From: Rhynchosporium graminicola
Taxonomy: Eukaryota > Ascomycota > Leotiomycetes > Helotiales > Ploettnerulaceae
Direction of reading: 5' to 3'
Length of the DNA: 64,000 nt
Assembly (NCBI GenBank): GCA_900074885.1
Contig: FJUW01000004.1
Coordinates: forward strand, 2,330,578 to 2,394,577
Shown here: positions 10,405 through 22,927 of the stretch, piece after piece
Position numbering within the stretch: position 1 is the first letter of the stretch
Layout: each line of letters starts with the position of its first letter
The notes under the pieces: model-generated
The model's input: the letters and a program-made list of their open reading frames with translations, nothing else
The model's database searches: none
Told to the model about the DNA's origin: nothing
Position numbers and translations under genes: made by a program

Positions 10405-12357
10405 ATGGGGAAAACAGAACCTTGGAATTGATGGTTCTGTACAAAATGGATTGAAACATGCACAGCCGATAGAACTTCTTCTCTTCCACTGATAATAACC
10501 ATTGTACACGTTGAGAATGTACCGTAATATTTGAGTGAGGTGCTAAGGTATTGGAAGCTCAACGTGTAGGACTTGTTTCTTCTAGCAGAATCACTGGAAG
10601 TGTAAATATTATGCTGAGTGCATGGCCTTGTTCGAATGGCTAAGGAAACTTGGATAGTACAGATTGGCGGCTTGTTGCTAAAAATATATTTAAAGCACAG
10701 TCATTCGGACATCGGGCTCTCCATTCTTCTTAATCAGATTTGGTGATTACTGTAAAATTGTTCGAATGAGACGGCAAAATTGTCTTGTAATTTTCCCTTG
10801 CATACAGAAAGCTTTTAACAAAAGATCCCAGTGAATATATTTCGCTAAAATGTGGAACTGTAAAAATAAATCGGGCAATCGGCTCTCTCTGCCCTTCTAC
10901 TGTCAAGAAACGCTTTGTCGTTACTCAACGTTTTGCTTTCAGAATGTCAAACATTGAAATAGATGGACTGAATACCTATTCTCGCATCCAAGTGAGTTTC
11001 ATATTAAAAGTCCATCAATCTGACGCGGTTATGATACAAAATTTATTAGCTTAATATATCAGGATTTGTATATCCTTTTCCTGACAACAATAAATAGCCT
11101 TTGGACAGAGGAATGAGATCTAAGCTTCGCAAGATAGAATTAGGAGGGAGAAGATGCCTATTCTTTTTCCATTAACGGAAGGATAGCCGTCGGACTATTC
11201 TCAGTCCCGGGAAGGCATTGGAGTTTTATTAGTTAAATTCCTTTAACTGTTTTCTTTAAGCCAGTGCACTATCATCAGACTCAAAAGCTGTAAATAGAAT
11301 CCTGATACTATTTACGTGCGATCTTATTTCAGGGTGCGTCTTTTTCCTCTTTGTCTTTATCTCGTATCAAGCACGCTATCACAAAACTAATGAAGCACCC
11401 TGCCTTCGCAAGACCTATGTTCCAACTACAAGTGATGTATGTTAGATTGTCGGAATTTTCCTCCAATTATTGCGATATCCTTACTGAGCCTATAGTAAAT
11501 TTTGTCATTGAAAACGTCCCGATGCCCTTAGGTAGGTTTGAAACTTTCTCTTTTCCCGAACCACGGCTGGCGAATGGTAGGTAAGTGGGGTGCACCAAAA
11601 ATAGAATTGTTACAAATGGCGGCTAGGACATGCTTTACGGACCACATGGAGTTGCCGGGAATTGAGGATAGCCGGGAATTGAGGATAATTTTTTCTCCCG
11701 GGAACCTTATTATAATACCGGAGACATTGTAGAAGATGTGTCATTGGTATCTAGAGTTTGGTCTGGGCACACCCTTCGAGTAGTAGTTCGTGGTGTATCT
11801 GATGAATTGAGAGTCGCAGAAACGTTTCTGCGATGAGCGTTGATAATATACGTCAATATCCTGTTAATTGATCAATGAAAGCAGCCTTCACAACACATCA
11901 TGATATGCCAAATTACGGCGATGACAAACCTGACAAATTACCACCTTACGTGATCTATTGAGTTTCTGACTGTAATATAGACTTCTAGGGTCAGCTAAGC
12001 TCCATTTGATCCGGAATGTTTTTCAAGTAAAGCCGAAATTTAAGACTCGTCTATTGACGTTTGGACCTACACCGGTGTCAAGCTACCTACAGTACTCGGC
12101 TCCCGGGAGTCGGTGTCCCAATTACCGTTACACCAAGAATCAAGCCGTTGAGATTCGACTTATGATTCCCAACAGTATAGGACGAATCTATCTGAAAGTC
12201 TAATCAAACAATTTCTCTGCCTCTGCTGAGTATATTGATGTATTCAATGGGATTTTGATCAGAGACTTGAATTACAAAAGTGTATTGCAAAGGGTGTCTT
12301 AGATGGATTTTCCGCATTCTCGCCTGTTTAGTGTGTCGGTAATCGCGTACACCGGGA
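10405..12357. other. Intergenic, no gene recognised
   Basis: This is an AT-rich gap. A perfect 17-bp tandem duplication (GCCGGGAATTGAGGATA) sits at 11654-11687. Frames such as 11351-11584 have no motifs or coding character that I can defend. Confidence 0.4.
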
Positions 12358-12471
12358 GCTCAGTTTCCCCGTGGGTCTGAGCCTGACAGGGCTTATATCA
12401 AAGGTCGGTTCTAACTATAGTTTCCACGGAAATCGGCTGTGAACAGATTCAGACCTACAGGGAAACCGAGC
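12358..12471 (+). mobile_element. 114-bp MITE, copy 1 (CTCRGTTTC family)
   Basis: Ends 12358-12385 and 12444-12471 are imperfect 28-bp inverted repeats (core GTTTCCC..GGTCTGA..CTG). The interior (ACAGGGCTTATATCAA) is shared with the inverted copy at 13493-13604, which establishes a repeat family. Confidence 0.7.
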
Positions 12472-13326
12472 ATGACTTGACCGTGCAGTCATAGGGATCC
12501 TGGCTTAAAAACTATGTCTTCGGGCTTCACACATGTCCCGCGATTGTTCATCATTTTCTCCAGTTACGAAACCACCATCGCGGTGGGGACGAACTGTTGC
12601 ATACGTGTTGTGCAGCCACTGCTTTCGATATGTATCGCTACCGGCACTTCGGATTCCACAAAATGCATGGCAGAAAAGAAAAACTGTTTTTCCAATAAGA
12701 AGTTCTGGCGCTCAGCCACAAGACATACGTATCAGATGATTGTTCCGTTTTACGGAAGGTGGCTAGTTTCCGGGGTAGAAGTCTGCAAGTGAGACGTAGT
12801 AGACGCGGGGTTTCGAATGGGATGGCAGCCATGCCAATGATGCCATGTCTTGCTGAGATATCTTCTCGCTGTGATTTGCCGGACAAGCCCATCCAAATTT
12901 GCTGGGGTAGATCTGACTCTTAAGCTTGAACCTTAAATCAGGTCAACTTCAGGAGAGAGAAGTTTAAGAAGATGAACGATGATATCACAGCCTCCCTTGG
13001 CTATAGCTGATTAAGGCTTGGGTGTACTTGTACTGTTTGTGTCCGGTGATCTGTCATTCGATCATACGGCCATAATAGAAATCGGAAGCTTTATGATAAT
13101 GTAGACTCAGTGAACGACTGCCATAAAATCCGACACTAGAGACACCAAGAGCTAGGAAGCTCTAGGATAAGAAGCTAGGCGAGCAATGCGTTGCGCTGCC
13201 TCATGCTCATCAACCAACCTTTCGTCAGTATTCTTCAGCCTCCGGCGAAGTGAGTGAACCTCTAAAGTCGGACTTTCAAATTTTATGAGTTTCCTTCCTC
13301 TTGGTTCCACAGCAGCTGGCGGTTAT
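12472..13326. other. Gap between inverted-repeat elements, no gene recognised
   Basis: A frame at 12533-12739 encodes a Cys/His-containing piece (WGRTVAYVLCSHCFRYV) that might be a remnant of a small zinc-binding protein, but I do not recognise it and it has no clear start or splice signals. The rest shows nothing. Confidence 0.3.
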
Positions 13327-13834
13327 TCGGTTTCTCCAGAAGTCTGAACCTGCAGGGTCTAAGACCTTGGCTTACAGGGGGATTTTGGTCCATAGAATAG
13401 ACTGAATCTCGAGCGGAAATTTATGAAGTCAGATATTTGTCGATGCGGTAATTACACTAAGACAGTTCTTACCTTGATTTCGCGGCGTAGTACTCGATTT
13501 CTTCGCGGGTCTGAACCTGTCTACAGCGGGTTTGCAGGGCATATCTAGTGAGAATCGACCCTTGATATAAGCCCTGTCAGGTCCAGACCTACGGAAAAAC
13601 TAAGTAAGTCCTCTTCGAGCTTGCCTAGGCGCCCGGAACCTTAAATATACGATTAGCCGAGACCACGTCCTTCCAATAGAAAGAAAAATATTCAAGTTAG
13701 GAGGGAATAAGTACTAAAAAACGAAAGGGCGAGCAAGTCACTGCGATCAATGAGATTACAGAGGCTCTCCCTTGTAATAATCTCCTCTCCTCTCATAAAT
13801 TACCCCGGTAGGTTCAGACTTCTGGAGAAACCGA
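13327..13834. mobile_element. 508-bp element with 26-bp terminal inverted repeats
   Basis: Ends 13327-13352 and 13809-13834 are inverted repeats with one mismatch in 26 (TCGGTTTCTCCAGAAGTCTG..). The interior matches the element at 32289-32980 in several blocks (AATAGACTGA; GATGCGGTAATTACACT; TCGAGCTTG-CTAGGCG-CCGGAACC). It is non-coding and contains the 112-bp MITE at 13493-13604. I see no transposase. Confidence 0.65.
13493..13604 (-). mobile_element. 112-bp MITE, copy 2 (inverted), nested in the 508-bp element
   Basis: Read on the minus strand this matches copy 1 at 12358-12471 end to end, including ACAGGGCTTATATCAA. Its ends resemble the terminal repeats of the surrounding 508-bp element, so it may be a nested insertion or a retained sub-terminal part of a longer parent. 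Confidence 0.6.
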
Positions 13835-14609
13835 GAACGACGAGTTCACCGAGATCTGGGCATGCAATCACTCATGACAGTTCTGAGGTAGAAACGTAAC
13901 ATTCTCTTGGCTTGAAGTCTCACGATCGATAAGCACAGAGTCTGTGTCTTGATTGGAGTTGAGGAGCCAAACATCATGCTCGGTAGCCGAGAAGCACATA
14001 TGCGGCATCCTTGAAAACGGCAGCCAGTAATACATTCGTCACATTGCAGATCCAGCCTTATGTATCTCATATCGTTCCATAGAGATGCGATGATAGCTGT
14101 CTCACCGGAAGTCCGGTATAAAATTTGGATATGCTATGTTTCACCTACATTCGGTAACAGCTGCTTTCAAGCGCTGACCAATGAACATTCGCCTATTTGA
14201 GAAGGTTCAACCCTGTGGAGGCGCAGACATCAAGCCGCGAATGCGTGCGTTACAGAAATAATGAAAATCAGCGATTGTGTGCTGGCACTATTAATAAGAA
14301 AGAAGGAGATATTCGGACTCCATAGAGTGTTCAATTCCAATTTTGGCATGGATAGGGTTCGGACAGGGAAGCCACGACGGATCAGTTTAAGTCGTTACCA
14401 ACAGCTGTCCCCTGCTTAAGATCTGTGGGATCCTAGTCAAGTGAAACATGGAGGAGCGGGCGGAGGATTGGACACGCGGCGCGCTGGGCTGACCCGAGCT
14501 ACATAATCGCGGACATCCCTTGGTCGAACAAAGATATGTCTCTTCTATTATCAGCTTACTCGTGTAACAGTTCCTCGATTTGCTTGTCTTTTATCTTCAT
14601 CTAACTACC
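13835..14609. other. Intergenic, promoter side of the DOMON-b561 gene
   Basis: No gene recognised. The last 60 bases are pyrimidine-rich and lead into the ATG at 14610. Confidence 0.4.
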
Positions 14610-16347
14610 ATGAAAACTTCCCAATTTCGACAGGCCTTGGGTCGGGCAGCAATTGGATTTGGTGCGCTCCTTTCCCGATCTGGGAAGCTGCTAGACTAAC
14701 AGACTAACAGCTTCCCTCTCAACGGCACAATTCACATTTTCCCCTGGCTCGAACGGTCCAACATACAGTATCGCAGTCCCCTCTGGATCCTCAATTTCTT
14801 CTTCCTCGACAGGCCCTTTATATTTCCGTCTCGAAGCACCAACTTCCTACCAATGGGTTGCGCTGGGTATCGGAAGCCAAATGGCTGGCTCGAGTATCTT
14901 CGTGATGTATGCGGATGGGAATGGGAATGTGACTCTCAGTGCAAGAAAAGGGACTGGAGAGGTTGAACCGAAGGCAGACAGTACGCTACAAGCTGGCGTA
15001 GAATTGCTGGCCGGGACGGGAATTTCAAATGGGAAGATGGCTGCAAATGTTAAATGTGGGTCTTAACTCGTTCCGGCAGTGAACATGCCAGGCTGTATAT
15101 TAGAATAATCAAGACTGACAGACATAGGTACATCATGCAGATTGCAGTCCACCGCAAGCGCTCCTGATTCTCCTTGGATCGCAGCTTGGAGTACTGGATC
15201 TGCTATCAATTCTGCATCAAACTCTGCGACTCTTCGTCAACATTCACCAAACAGCAGAGTAGAAGCGCAGATCGATCTCTCGAGAGCTTCCATTTCTTCT
15301 GACTCGAATCCTTTCCTTTCGGGCGGTGCTGCTACACCGGGTACTGGATCTGGATCTCCTGCTACGAATCCTTCAAGTGGCCAGCCTGCAGGGCCCGGAA
15401 GCAACGGGTCTGGACCAGGCTCGGGCAACGACAATGACGGTAAAGCTGACGGCAAACCCAAAGGAAATAGCAACTCGAATAACGGCGGTATCACTATCGG
15501 TGGATCGGGATCGAAAGCCAACGCCATACCAGACTACCAGAAAGCTCATGGTATCATCATGGGTGTTGTCGTTGTCCTGCTCTTCCCATTTGGAGCTATG
15601 TTCGTGCGTATGGGTGGGAGTGGGATAGTCCATGGCATTCTACAGATCTTGAGTTTGTGCGCTCTATTAGTCGGGTTGGGTCTTGGTATTAAGTTGGCTG
15701 ATCTCACAGGAAAGGTACGTCTCTGATTTCATAAGCGAGGATTCTCAACAAGGGACAACAAGGAAAAGGGCCGAAGCAACTGTGATGTTGGGCCTCAACT
15801 GTCTCCCTTCAAAATACACATGCAATTCATGTAGTTTCATTGTTTTATGAAAGAACTACGGCGATCAATGATGCTGAACTAATGATCTACACAGAGCCTG
15901 ACATCAACACACCCTCTTTTCGGCTTGATCATCGGAGGACTCTTCCTCATCCAACCCATATTTGGCATCATCCACCATCTTCAATACAAGCGCAACTTCG
16001 CTCGAGCCGGCGTCTCCCATGTCCACATCTGGTATGGACGAATCCTGATGGTGTTAGCCGTCATCAATGGCGGTCTCGGACTTAAACTCGCATGCAATTC
16101 CAAGGCCGGTGCGATCGCGTATGGTGTTATTGCCGGTCTGGTCGGCGTTGTGTATATTGCTATGTGTCTGTTCAAAAGGAAGGGTTCGAACTCCGGTCCA
16201 TTTAGCCATGGATTAAGGAAGGAAGAAATTGCGCCTGCTTCAGGAATAGGCGGGGGGGCTGGACAGGGCGGATATGCCATGCCTGACGTGGCACACTATG
16301 GAAATGGACATGCGGGTGCGCATAGCCAGGCTGTTGCATTCAAGTAG
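14610..16347 (+). CDS. Secreted-domain DOMON plus cytochrome b561 membrane protein
   Basis: Exons 14610-14661, 14711-15055, 15128-15714, 15895-16347; product 478 aa. The signal peptide lies at the N-terminus (cleavage near STA/QF). Residues 20-190 form a DOMON domain of the cellobiose-dehydrogenase cytochrome type (TFSPGSNGPTYSIAVPSG, YQWVALGIGSQMAGSSIFV, SPWIAAWSTG). A long Gly/Ser/Asn-rich linker (about 195-262) follows, then a b561-type domain with several membrane helices. Its likely haem ligands are His273 (KAHGIIMG), His301 (IVHGIL), His334 (THPLFG) and His370/372 (SHVHIWYG). This architecture suggests electron transfer across the plasma membrane to or from an extracellular acceptor. 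The third intron (180 nt) is unusually long. The 3' splice site of intron 1 lies in a duplicated CTAACAG; only the second copy keeps the frame. Confidence 0.88.
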
Positions 16348-18366
16348 ATGGCGTGTGGTGGAGAACGGTTTGACCTGCCTGTGCGGACTTGATTTTGGGT
16401 TTTTTAGCCTCAGTGGCACGCTGTGACTATACTGGAAATGAGGTCTGTTGGTCGAGCCACAGGAGTTGGTGTTAAGTGCTCATAGGTGCTGGGTGGATAC
16501 AGTCATGGTGTTCAGGACGAAGAAGTCTTTGTCGCAAGATTATGACAGCTTACTTAATAATGATAGATTCGTACCATTGTCTGTGACATGTGTCTCTCTA
16601 CCAGTTTTGAATGCTCAGATTGAGATCACCGGGATAGTAGTATTACTTGACGGGGGATGGATTCGTGAAACGTTCGGATGTAACATAAATTGTGATGGAT
16701 CCATCCGGAGATTGAGCTTGACTCCGAAACTCTTACAAACTCGGTGTCCAATGGAATGAACCAGAGTCTATTCGGTTGATAGAACAGGGATTAAAACGGC
16801 AATATTTATTATCACGACATGACAACAACAGTATGCACCATAAATCAACACCAGGTATATCACTTGGTCCTATACCCTGAGACCACACTTGTTTTCTGAT
16901 AGACTATAATCGACAAACTGCCATCGCATTAGGGCACAACAGCGCGATACCGACACCTATGGGAACGCGCGAACACATAGGCGAGCGTTTAAACTTTGGG
17001 TAACATAGGACTTGGAACCAGGACCCTACTTTGAGTATTGAAAAGTTACTCGAAGTTTATTGGATGTCCCGAAACATTCAGCGATCGCTAAGTGGTGTTA
17101 GGCATGCAGCTGACGATTTCATGTACTTTCACAAAAGGTGGACGTCGAACTGAAAAGAAAAGCTTGTGAGTGCATGTGATAGTAGAGCAAAACGATTACA
17201 GACACTGGAAATACCCAGAGGCGTTGCTTAAGAGTGATATCCAAAGAAGCATAAGACATCATGCCTCAACGGATCAGTCGAAACAGAATCTTCTGTTCCC
17301 GTTTTGACGAGATTTAGCAGGCTCGGATGTGAGAAAGGATTTTTTGGTCAAACTCACATAGTACTTCTATCGGTGCGAGTGTGCAACATAAATAATCTGA
17401 TCATTGGGGAGGAGCAGGAACCGACGATTATTGTTGACGACTTATATGAAGTCCGCCCGTGCTGGAACAAGATATTTGAGATCTAGATTCTGAGTCATCA
17501 AATAGAAGCCGCACACAAGACCAAGGACTGCCCCGATTGAGTCGCGATACTAGACTGAACGTACCTGCGGTCGAAAAACATGAGGAATGCAAGGAAGGAG
17601 TTGGATGGGCTCTGAAATTGGATTCCAGTAAGCATACTCGAGTTTACTCGCTAATAATCCAAGGTCTATTGAAAATACAAGAATCACTCAGGTCCTCGCC
17701 CCGACACAAAATACGCAACCATTACTTGTATAGCCTCATGCAATTTCGAAAACTCCACCAGCTGGCTCAGCAAATCATTGATCTTTAGCCAATGGTCGAT
17801 GGAATCGACGTTGATACTGAATCCCTATCTTCCGAGCTTGATCAATAGCACAGAATAAAGTTCGCGATCCAACCATTCTATCGGTACCGTCTCATCTCCA
17901 AGATGCGATCGCGATTGTTAAGCGGTCCTCGATCGGGGAGTGAATGGTCTTGACGGGTACGGTTTGTCTGGGGACGAACCATCGAGTTGTTCGTGGAACA
18001 GGTCGTCTTTATTGATCTCATTCGGACAGTGCTTGCCACGATGATGATTTCGTGATGCTATAGGTGTAGAATAATTTGAAGCTTGTTCTGTCTAATTATT
18101 CGTGGGCGACTGGATATGGTCTTTGTTCGATGATCCGAGGTCTAGCCTTAGTCTTGCTGACTGGCAGGCAGCTGACCACTCAACCAGGGCAGAATCCACG
18201 AGTTGCAAACGCTCTTTACATATCATATGTAAAACCCTCGTTTAGTTCCGGAGAAGGGGAAGAGCGGAAAGCATCAAGAAGACGACAAGATTAACGTGTG
18301 ATTTTCATTTTGATCTAGGGTATTCTTCTAATTCTGATGCTTTTAAACTAGTCAGCAAGTCCATTC
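16348..18366. other. 2-kb gap, no gene recognised
   Basis: Frames such as 16448-16759 and 17537-17788 lack motifs and splice context. The gap lies between two genes whose 3' ends converge, so no promoter is needed here. Confidence 0.4.
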
Positions 18367-19501
18367 TCATTCCTCAAATTGGCCTTCTATATGCTTTTTC
18401 ATCTGCGCAATCATCTTGACATGTCGCGGCAAAGGCTTATACTTTTGTCCCTCCTCTCGGTGTTCAAGCCCGAAAGTGAGATCAAAGCTCTGGACATTGT
18501 CCAAGGTCGCGAGAGGATCGCACACTCCACTATCCAAGAACATCTCAGTGCACTTCTCATTAGCCACCTCCATCAACTTATCAATCTTATCCTCCACCTC
18601 GTCAGCCTCGTCATCGCTCTCGTCCAACATCTCTTGCATCATCATATTCGAATTGGCCATGACTTCTACCTCTAACGAGATCTCCAGGCTAGAAAGTTGC
18701 GAATGCCCAATGACCGTGACAAAGTCTTTCATGATAGAGGATTTCTTCATCAGGGCTTTGAACTTCTCTGCATCTTCTGTGCGAATGACATTCGTTTCGT
18801 CGTCGATCCAAAGCTCCACGTTCTGAGTATGCTCGAAATCGAAATTCGCATCGAAGAGAATCCTCTTGAATCGGGCAAATACATGTGGCTCGAGCAGACC
18901 GCCCTCGATTTCTGGGCTGTCGTAGACAACCATCCCATTAACATTTCTCCCGAATCCCTTCAATGGGTTGTGCCTCCAAACAGCCTGATGCGCAGCTCCA
19001 AAATCCAGGTCCTCTGGCTTTTCACCCAAGCAAAAGATATCCCCCGGCTCGACGACGAGGATCGCCTCCTCATGAAACATAGTGATTGCCTCGTTGTATA
19101 TTTGCTTATTTGTTCGGAGAATTGCTGGGTGCTTCTTGTACGCCTCGTAGTCTTCAGCTAAGAAGTTGTTCGCTTCTTCGGCGGTGATGTATTCTCTGCC
19201 TGATCCCCCTCCCATATCTGCATCCGATTCGGAATCTGAGTCTGTATTCTTTGCATCTTCTTCATCCTCATCGCTCATATCATCCACCTCGTCTTCTGAC
19301 CAGTCGTCCTGGAAAGCATCACCAGGGCTGATGGATATCATGCGTGTAGGCGTTGGGATGAGGAGATATCTATAGATGTGCAGGCGGATCTCTATCAATG
19401 GTTAGTAATGACGCAGAATTCCAAGAGAGCGACGAACCCTTTGGTATCCGGAGAAGATAGCATTCTTCATCTGCAGCTGATGTGTATTCAATTCCCTCCA
19501 T
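18367..19501 (-). CDS. 2EXR/F-box-like fungal protein
   Basis: Exon 1 is 19501-19438 and exon 2 is 19391-18367, joined over a 46-nt intron (GTTCGT..ACTAAC..ATAG); 362 aa. Splicing creates LLRIPKEIRLHIYRYLL, the classic opening of fungal 2EXR/F-box-like proteins (LPxEIRxxIYxxLL). The second landmark follows after an acidic insert: ILRTNKQIYNEAITMF (about 115-130 of the mature frame). The acidic insert (SEDEVDDMSDEDEEDAKNTD) is low complexity. A second acidic stretch (MLDESDDEADEVEDKIDKL) lies later. Such proteins are abundant in moulds; partners and role are unknown, and no SCF-specific feature is visible. Confidence 0.8.
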
Positions 19502-20030
19502 GATTCGTTGTCTTGGGAATTGTTAGAGGGGTATTAAAAATATTCCAGACATAAAAACTTTGACCCAGGTTTTGCGCCCCACCACGTGATGCCCCTCAGC
19601 GGGGTTGTTTGTTTACTTACTGTTTCCTTAGCCGAGCCTGTTCTCGCGTAGAGCGATATGTACTAGTCTATGTAATGTGGATCTAAACGAAGGGTTAAGG
19701 TTCAGTTACACGGTAGTGTTTGCTTAGGAGCATGATATTTATCCTTAGCCATTAAGCGTTTGCCATAGGATAGTCGCCACTCCTCAGATCATCTAATTGA
19801 CGAAAGGTCGATATGGTTTAGAGATACGGGCTAAATCTGACATCTGCAGCCTTTATAGGTTGTCTAATATAGTCAACGTAAGGACTTAGTTTCCTTCGCA
19901 TTATTTTGGGCAAAACAGCATAGGGAAGTTGACTTCTTTCCTTCGGTGACTGGACTTGTGTCTTGTCAAAGCAATGCTACAATTACAAAAATGAACGAAG
20001 CAAAGAGAAAAAACTCTATGTTAATTATCA

Positions 20031-20792
20031 CTAAAATCTGTTATTGTTATTCCTCCTCTGCCTCGCCCTCCTCTCCTTTTCCACAACAGCAATCACACCA
20101 ATAACAGCCAGAACCTCAAATGCTTCACCCAAGTTTGCCCTATCCCCGACGAAAGCCATCTTCCCCCTCTTGTCAAAACTCATACTAGGATGCGTAAACA
20201 CCGCCACAACCTCTCCAGTCGAAACTCTCACGCATTTTTTCCCATGACTCCTACCATCCAGCATCTGCACTTCAGCAGCTGAACTACCCTTCCACTCAAA
20301 CATTTCAAGTTGGCCTGTTGATGGAATGGGTGCTTGGAACATCCGTGATGAAGACATCATGCCGGCGGATTCCATGGCGCAAGTTTGAGGGGCGGAACCC
20401 GGTGGGATGCCGATGAAGAGAGTGAGGTCTATTGTGCTGGAGATGGAGTGGAAGTCTGCTGTTGCATGTGGCGGAGAGTTAGGGTCTCGGCTTGAATGCA
20501 GAACTACTGAGGGCTGTGAAGATAGTCCGCTGTGGCTGCTGATATAGTATAGTGGGTTTTGGTCATCGGCTCCTTGAGCAATGTATAGGTCGCCTGAGAA
20601 GGAACTGGCACTATATAGACCGAAAGCTCGAGGAAATCGAAATTGTGAATTTGATGGCGGGGGAGGTCCAGCCGGGGATGGAGATCTCCTTGTTACTGTG
20701 CTTGATTTTTGTACATCAAGTGCTCCTCGTTGAGCTGTTGCACTTTCATATGAGGGTGGGGGGGCTTTTTCGTCCTTGGAGAATAGTCCCAT
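20031..20792 (-). CDS. LURP-one/tubby-like fungal protein with PPxY motif
   Basis: A single exon of 253 aa from the ATG at 20792. An in-frame ATG 16 codons upstream (20840) is less likely, because MGLFSKDEKAPPPSYESAT is how this fungal family usually begins. The body (RAFGLYSASSFSGDLYIAQG, PLYYISSHSGLSS, VVLHSSRDPNSPP, FEWKGSS, KCVRVSTGEVVAVF, KMAFVG) follows the pattern of fungal LURP-one-related, tubby-C-terminal-like barrels. Near the N-terminus PPSY is a PPxY motif of the kind bound by WW domains of Nedd4/Rsp5 ubiquitin ligases; recruitment is inference. The function of the family is not established. Confidence 0.75.
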   Translation of the reverse strand: MGLFSKDEKAPPPSYESATAQRGALDVQKSSTVTRRSPSPAGPPPPSNSQFRFPRAFGLYSASSFSGDLYIAQGADDQNPLYYISSHSGLSSQPSVVLHSSRDPNSPPHATADFHSISSTIDLTLFIGIPPGSAPQTCAMESAGMMSSSRMFQAPIPSTGQLEMFEWKGSSAAEVQMLDGRSHGKKCVRVSTGEVVAVFTHPSMSFDKRGKMAFVGDRANLGEAFEVLAVIGVIAVVEKERRARQRRNNNNRF

Positions 20793-22927
20793 TTTGAAAT
20801 TGTAAATACGGTAGGTTTCTTCTGGACAGACTGGCTGCAAGGAGTGTCCAGGTCTTGATATATGGTTATGGAAGTTGGTGTCGTATTGTTTACGTGAAAT
20901 GTTTCATCACGAGGCAGATTTGCGGGATTGGCACAAGGCTGAGTGACGTCGACTACGCCTTGGCGAGTTTGGAAGGACGAATCGTGCTTAGCCTTGTGCT
21001 TTCGATTGTGGATTAACCAGTGATTAGATAGATGAAATGGGATACCGGCCCTTTAGCCAAGCATGATAGATCTATCTTCAGTGCCATAGATCACAGGTGT
21101 TCTCCTTGACCTAAGACAATGTGGGCACCGTTGAGCGGCGAATTCGAGCAGAATACAACAAATTTATGCTATAGTAGCATAGAAAATCACAAGCGATACC
21201 AATGGGAAGAACTTACCTTTTCAAAGTTCGCAGTGATGATTCCGTCCATAATTGCCGCCTTGAATTTATTTCTCGAAAACTGTGCCGCTATCTTGATCAT
21301 GACACTAAACGGATACTTCGACATGGAACATGGAAAGATCACGACCTTGAAGAACAGCCTTAGATAACAGATCATCTCGAGCCCTAGCACCAGAATTACT
21401 CCAGAGTCCGCTGCATTGATATGTTGTGAGCACAGGTAACGGATCCTAATGCAATGTCTCACGGATCTTTGCGCCTTGTCTCGCAACCGAGTATGCATGA
21501 TGAACAACGTATTCCTGTTTGTATCGTGTTGGCACTGGCAACGAGGACTGAGGAAATGCACAAAGGTTCGATGAGCGCAGTTTTGATATACAGGTTGGGG
21601 TTTCTTGAGGCGATTCGCCCACTAGCAGACTTTGGCTATGTCCTCCGAAGGCGGTCGTGTTGAAACTTTGTCTCGCTGTATCGTGTTCGGGTTCGTCTAT
21701 CAACGGCATTTTCCAGTTCTACGGTGCTGTGTGTAATGACCCGTCGACTGGAGGGAAGAGTGGACTTCCTGTTGACGGATGTTGAAGTTTTGGGGCGGCA
21801 GAAAGGGCTTGCATTGAATTGAGTTTAGAGTAAATAGAGTCCCGAGCGAGGTTCAAGATTGGCCTCCTGGAGATGCCTCAATTGCTTTCGAAGGGTGTTT
21901 GATGCAAGTTGTCCAATTATCTTCCAGCTATACTATTGCCGGTGGCCAGTCAATGTCGTCGAAGGGACGTGAGCGAGATTTGAATTTCTGGGCGACTGAT
22001 TAGTGAAAAGCTTGGAACCGTAATGTACCCGAAGGTTCTGGACAAAGCCGCTGTACTACTGTACATAGACCTCTCTCAAACAGCTACGCTTGGAGCAAGA
22101 TATCCGAACAATCAGATAAGATTCTATTCACTAGTTATTATTAAGGAAGAAATTGTACCTCGTTGGTCACAATACCCAAGCATGGCATGAAAGGACACTG
22201 GTTTAGAGCATCTTCAAATATAAATCGTTCGCCTATTCAAATAACTCAAAGTCAAATCGATGGTAGAAGTAAATGACTTCGCAATTTGTCTCTAGATGTC
22301 GAAATGCAGGTAATAATTGTAGAGTGTAAGAGACCGTCTCACGTGTCTGAACAGCTGCTAAGATAAGTGAACGCGGAAGAGTCAGCTGACACCCGTCTGG
22401 GTGTCTTCTTCGAATGAAGAAATTAAAAAAATCAAAAAAAATCAGAACAATTGCCGCCTTCGAATAGCCTCCATTATCATAAAGGACAGAAACAAATAAT
22501 AGTTCTTTGTCGTATGTGGGGAGATTATTGAGATATTGTGCCTATCTATTTCCCACCTAGCGGCAGATCTTACTCAGCTCAGCTCAGCCTTAGCCAGCCG
22601 GCGCTCCCACATATCGCCAAGCCGAGCAAGCCAGCACTTCCAAGGCAAACCATCATAAGGCTAATAAGCCTGAAGTCAATTTGTGAATCTCTTCGCTTTT
22701 CTCCTTTCTTTCTTTCTTTCCTTCTTCACACCACCGGTGATAGAACAACCACGACCTCGATCCTTGAACTAAGACAATACGCAAATGCATATAGAAACAA
22801 ACAACAATACGAGCATCCTTTTCCTCATCTGCCAGACTCAGATGCGAAACGCGAAGAATCGCCAGAAGTTGCACCGAAACTACCGTTCCCAAATTAGGGC
22901 TGATGCTGAGCGACGTCGCGGAGCACC
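20793..22927. other. 2.1-kb divergent promoter region, no gene recognised
   Basis: It separates the leftward LURP-like gene from the rightward kinase gene. Frames near 21119-21709 on both strands overlap each other and have no motifs. The last 350 bases look like the kinase leader: (CTCAG)x3 near 22571, a CTTT-rich pyrimidine tract near 22700 and few stops. Confidence 0.4.

Noticed and set aside
13846..14070. Cys-rich 74-codon minus-strand frame (CDECITGCRFQGCRIC)
   Set aside because: It looked like a small Cys-rich protein, but it has no signal peptide and begins right beside the inverted-repeat element; chance is more likely.
22538..22897. 119-codon frame just upstream of the kinase start
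   Set aside because: It has no ATG at its start and ends before the kinase ATG; the Ser/Pro/Leu-rich composition follows from the pyrimidine-rich leader.
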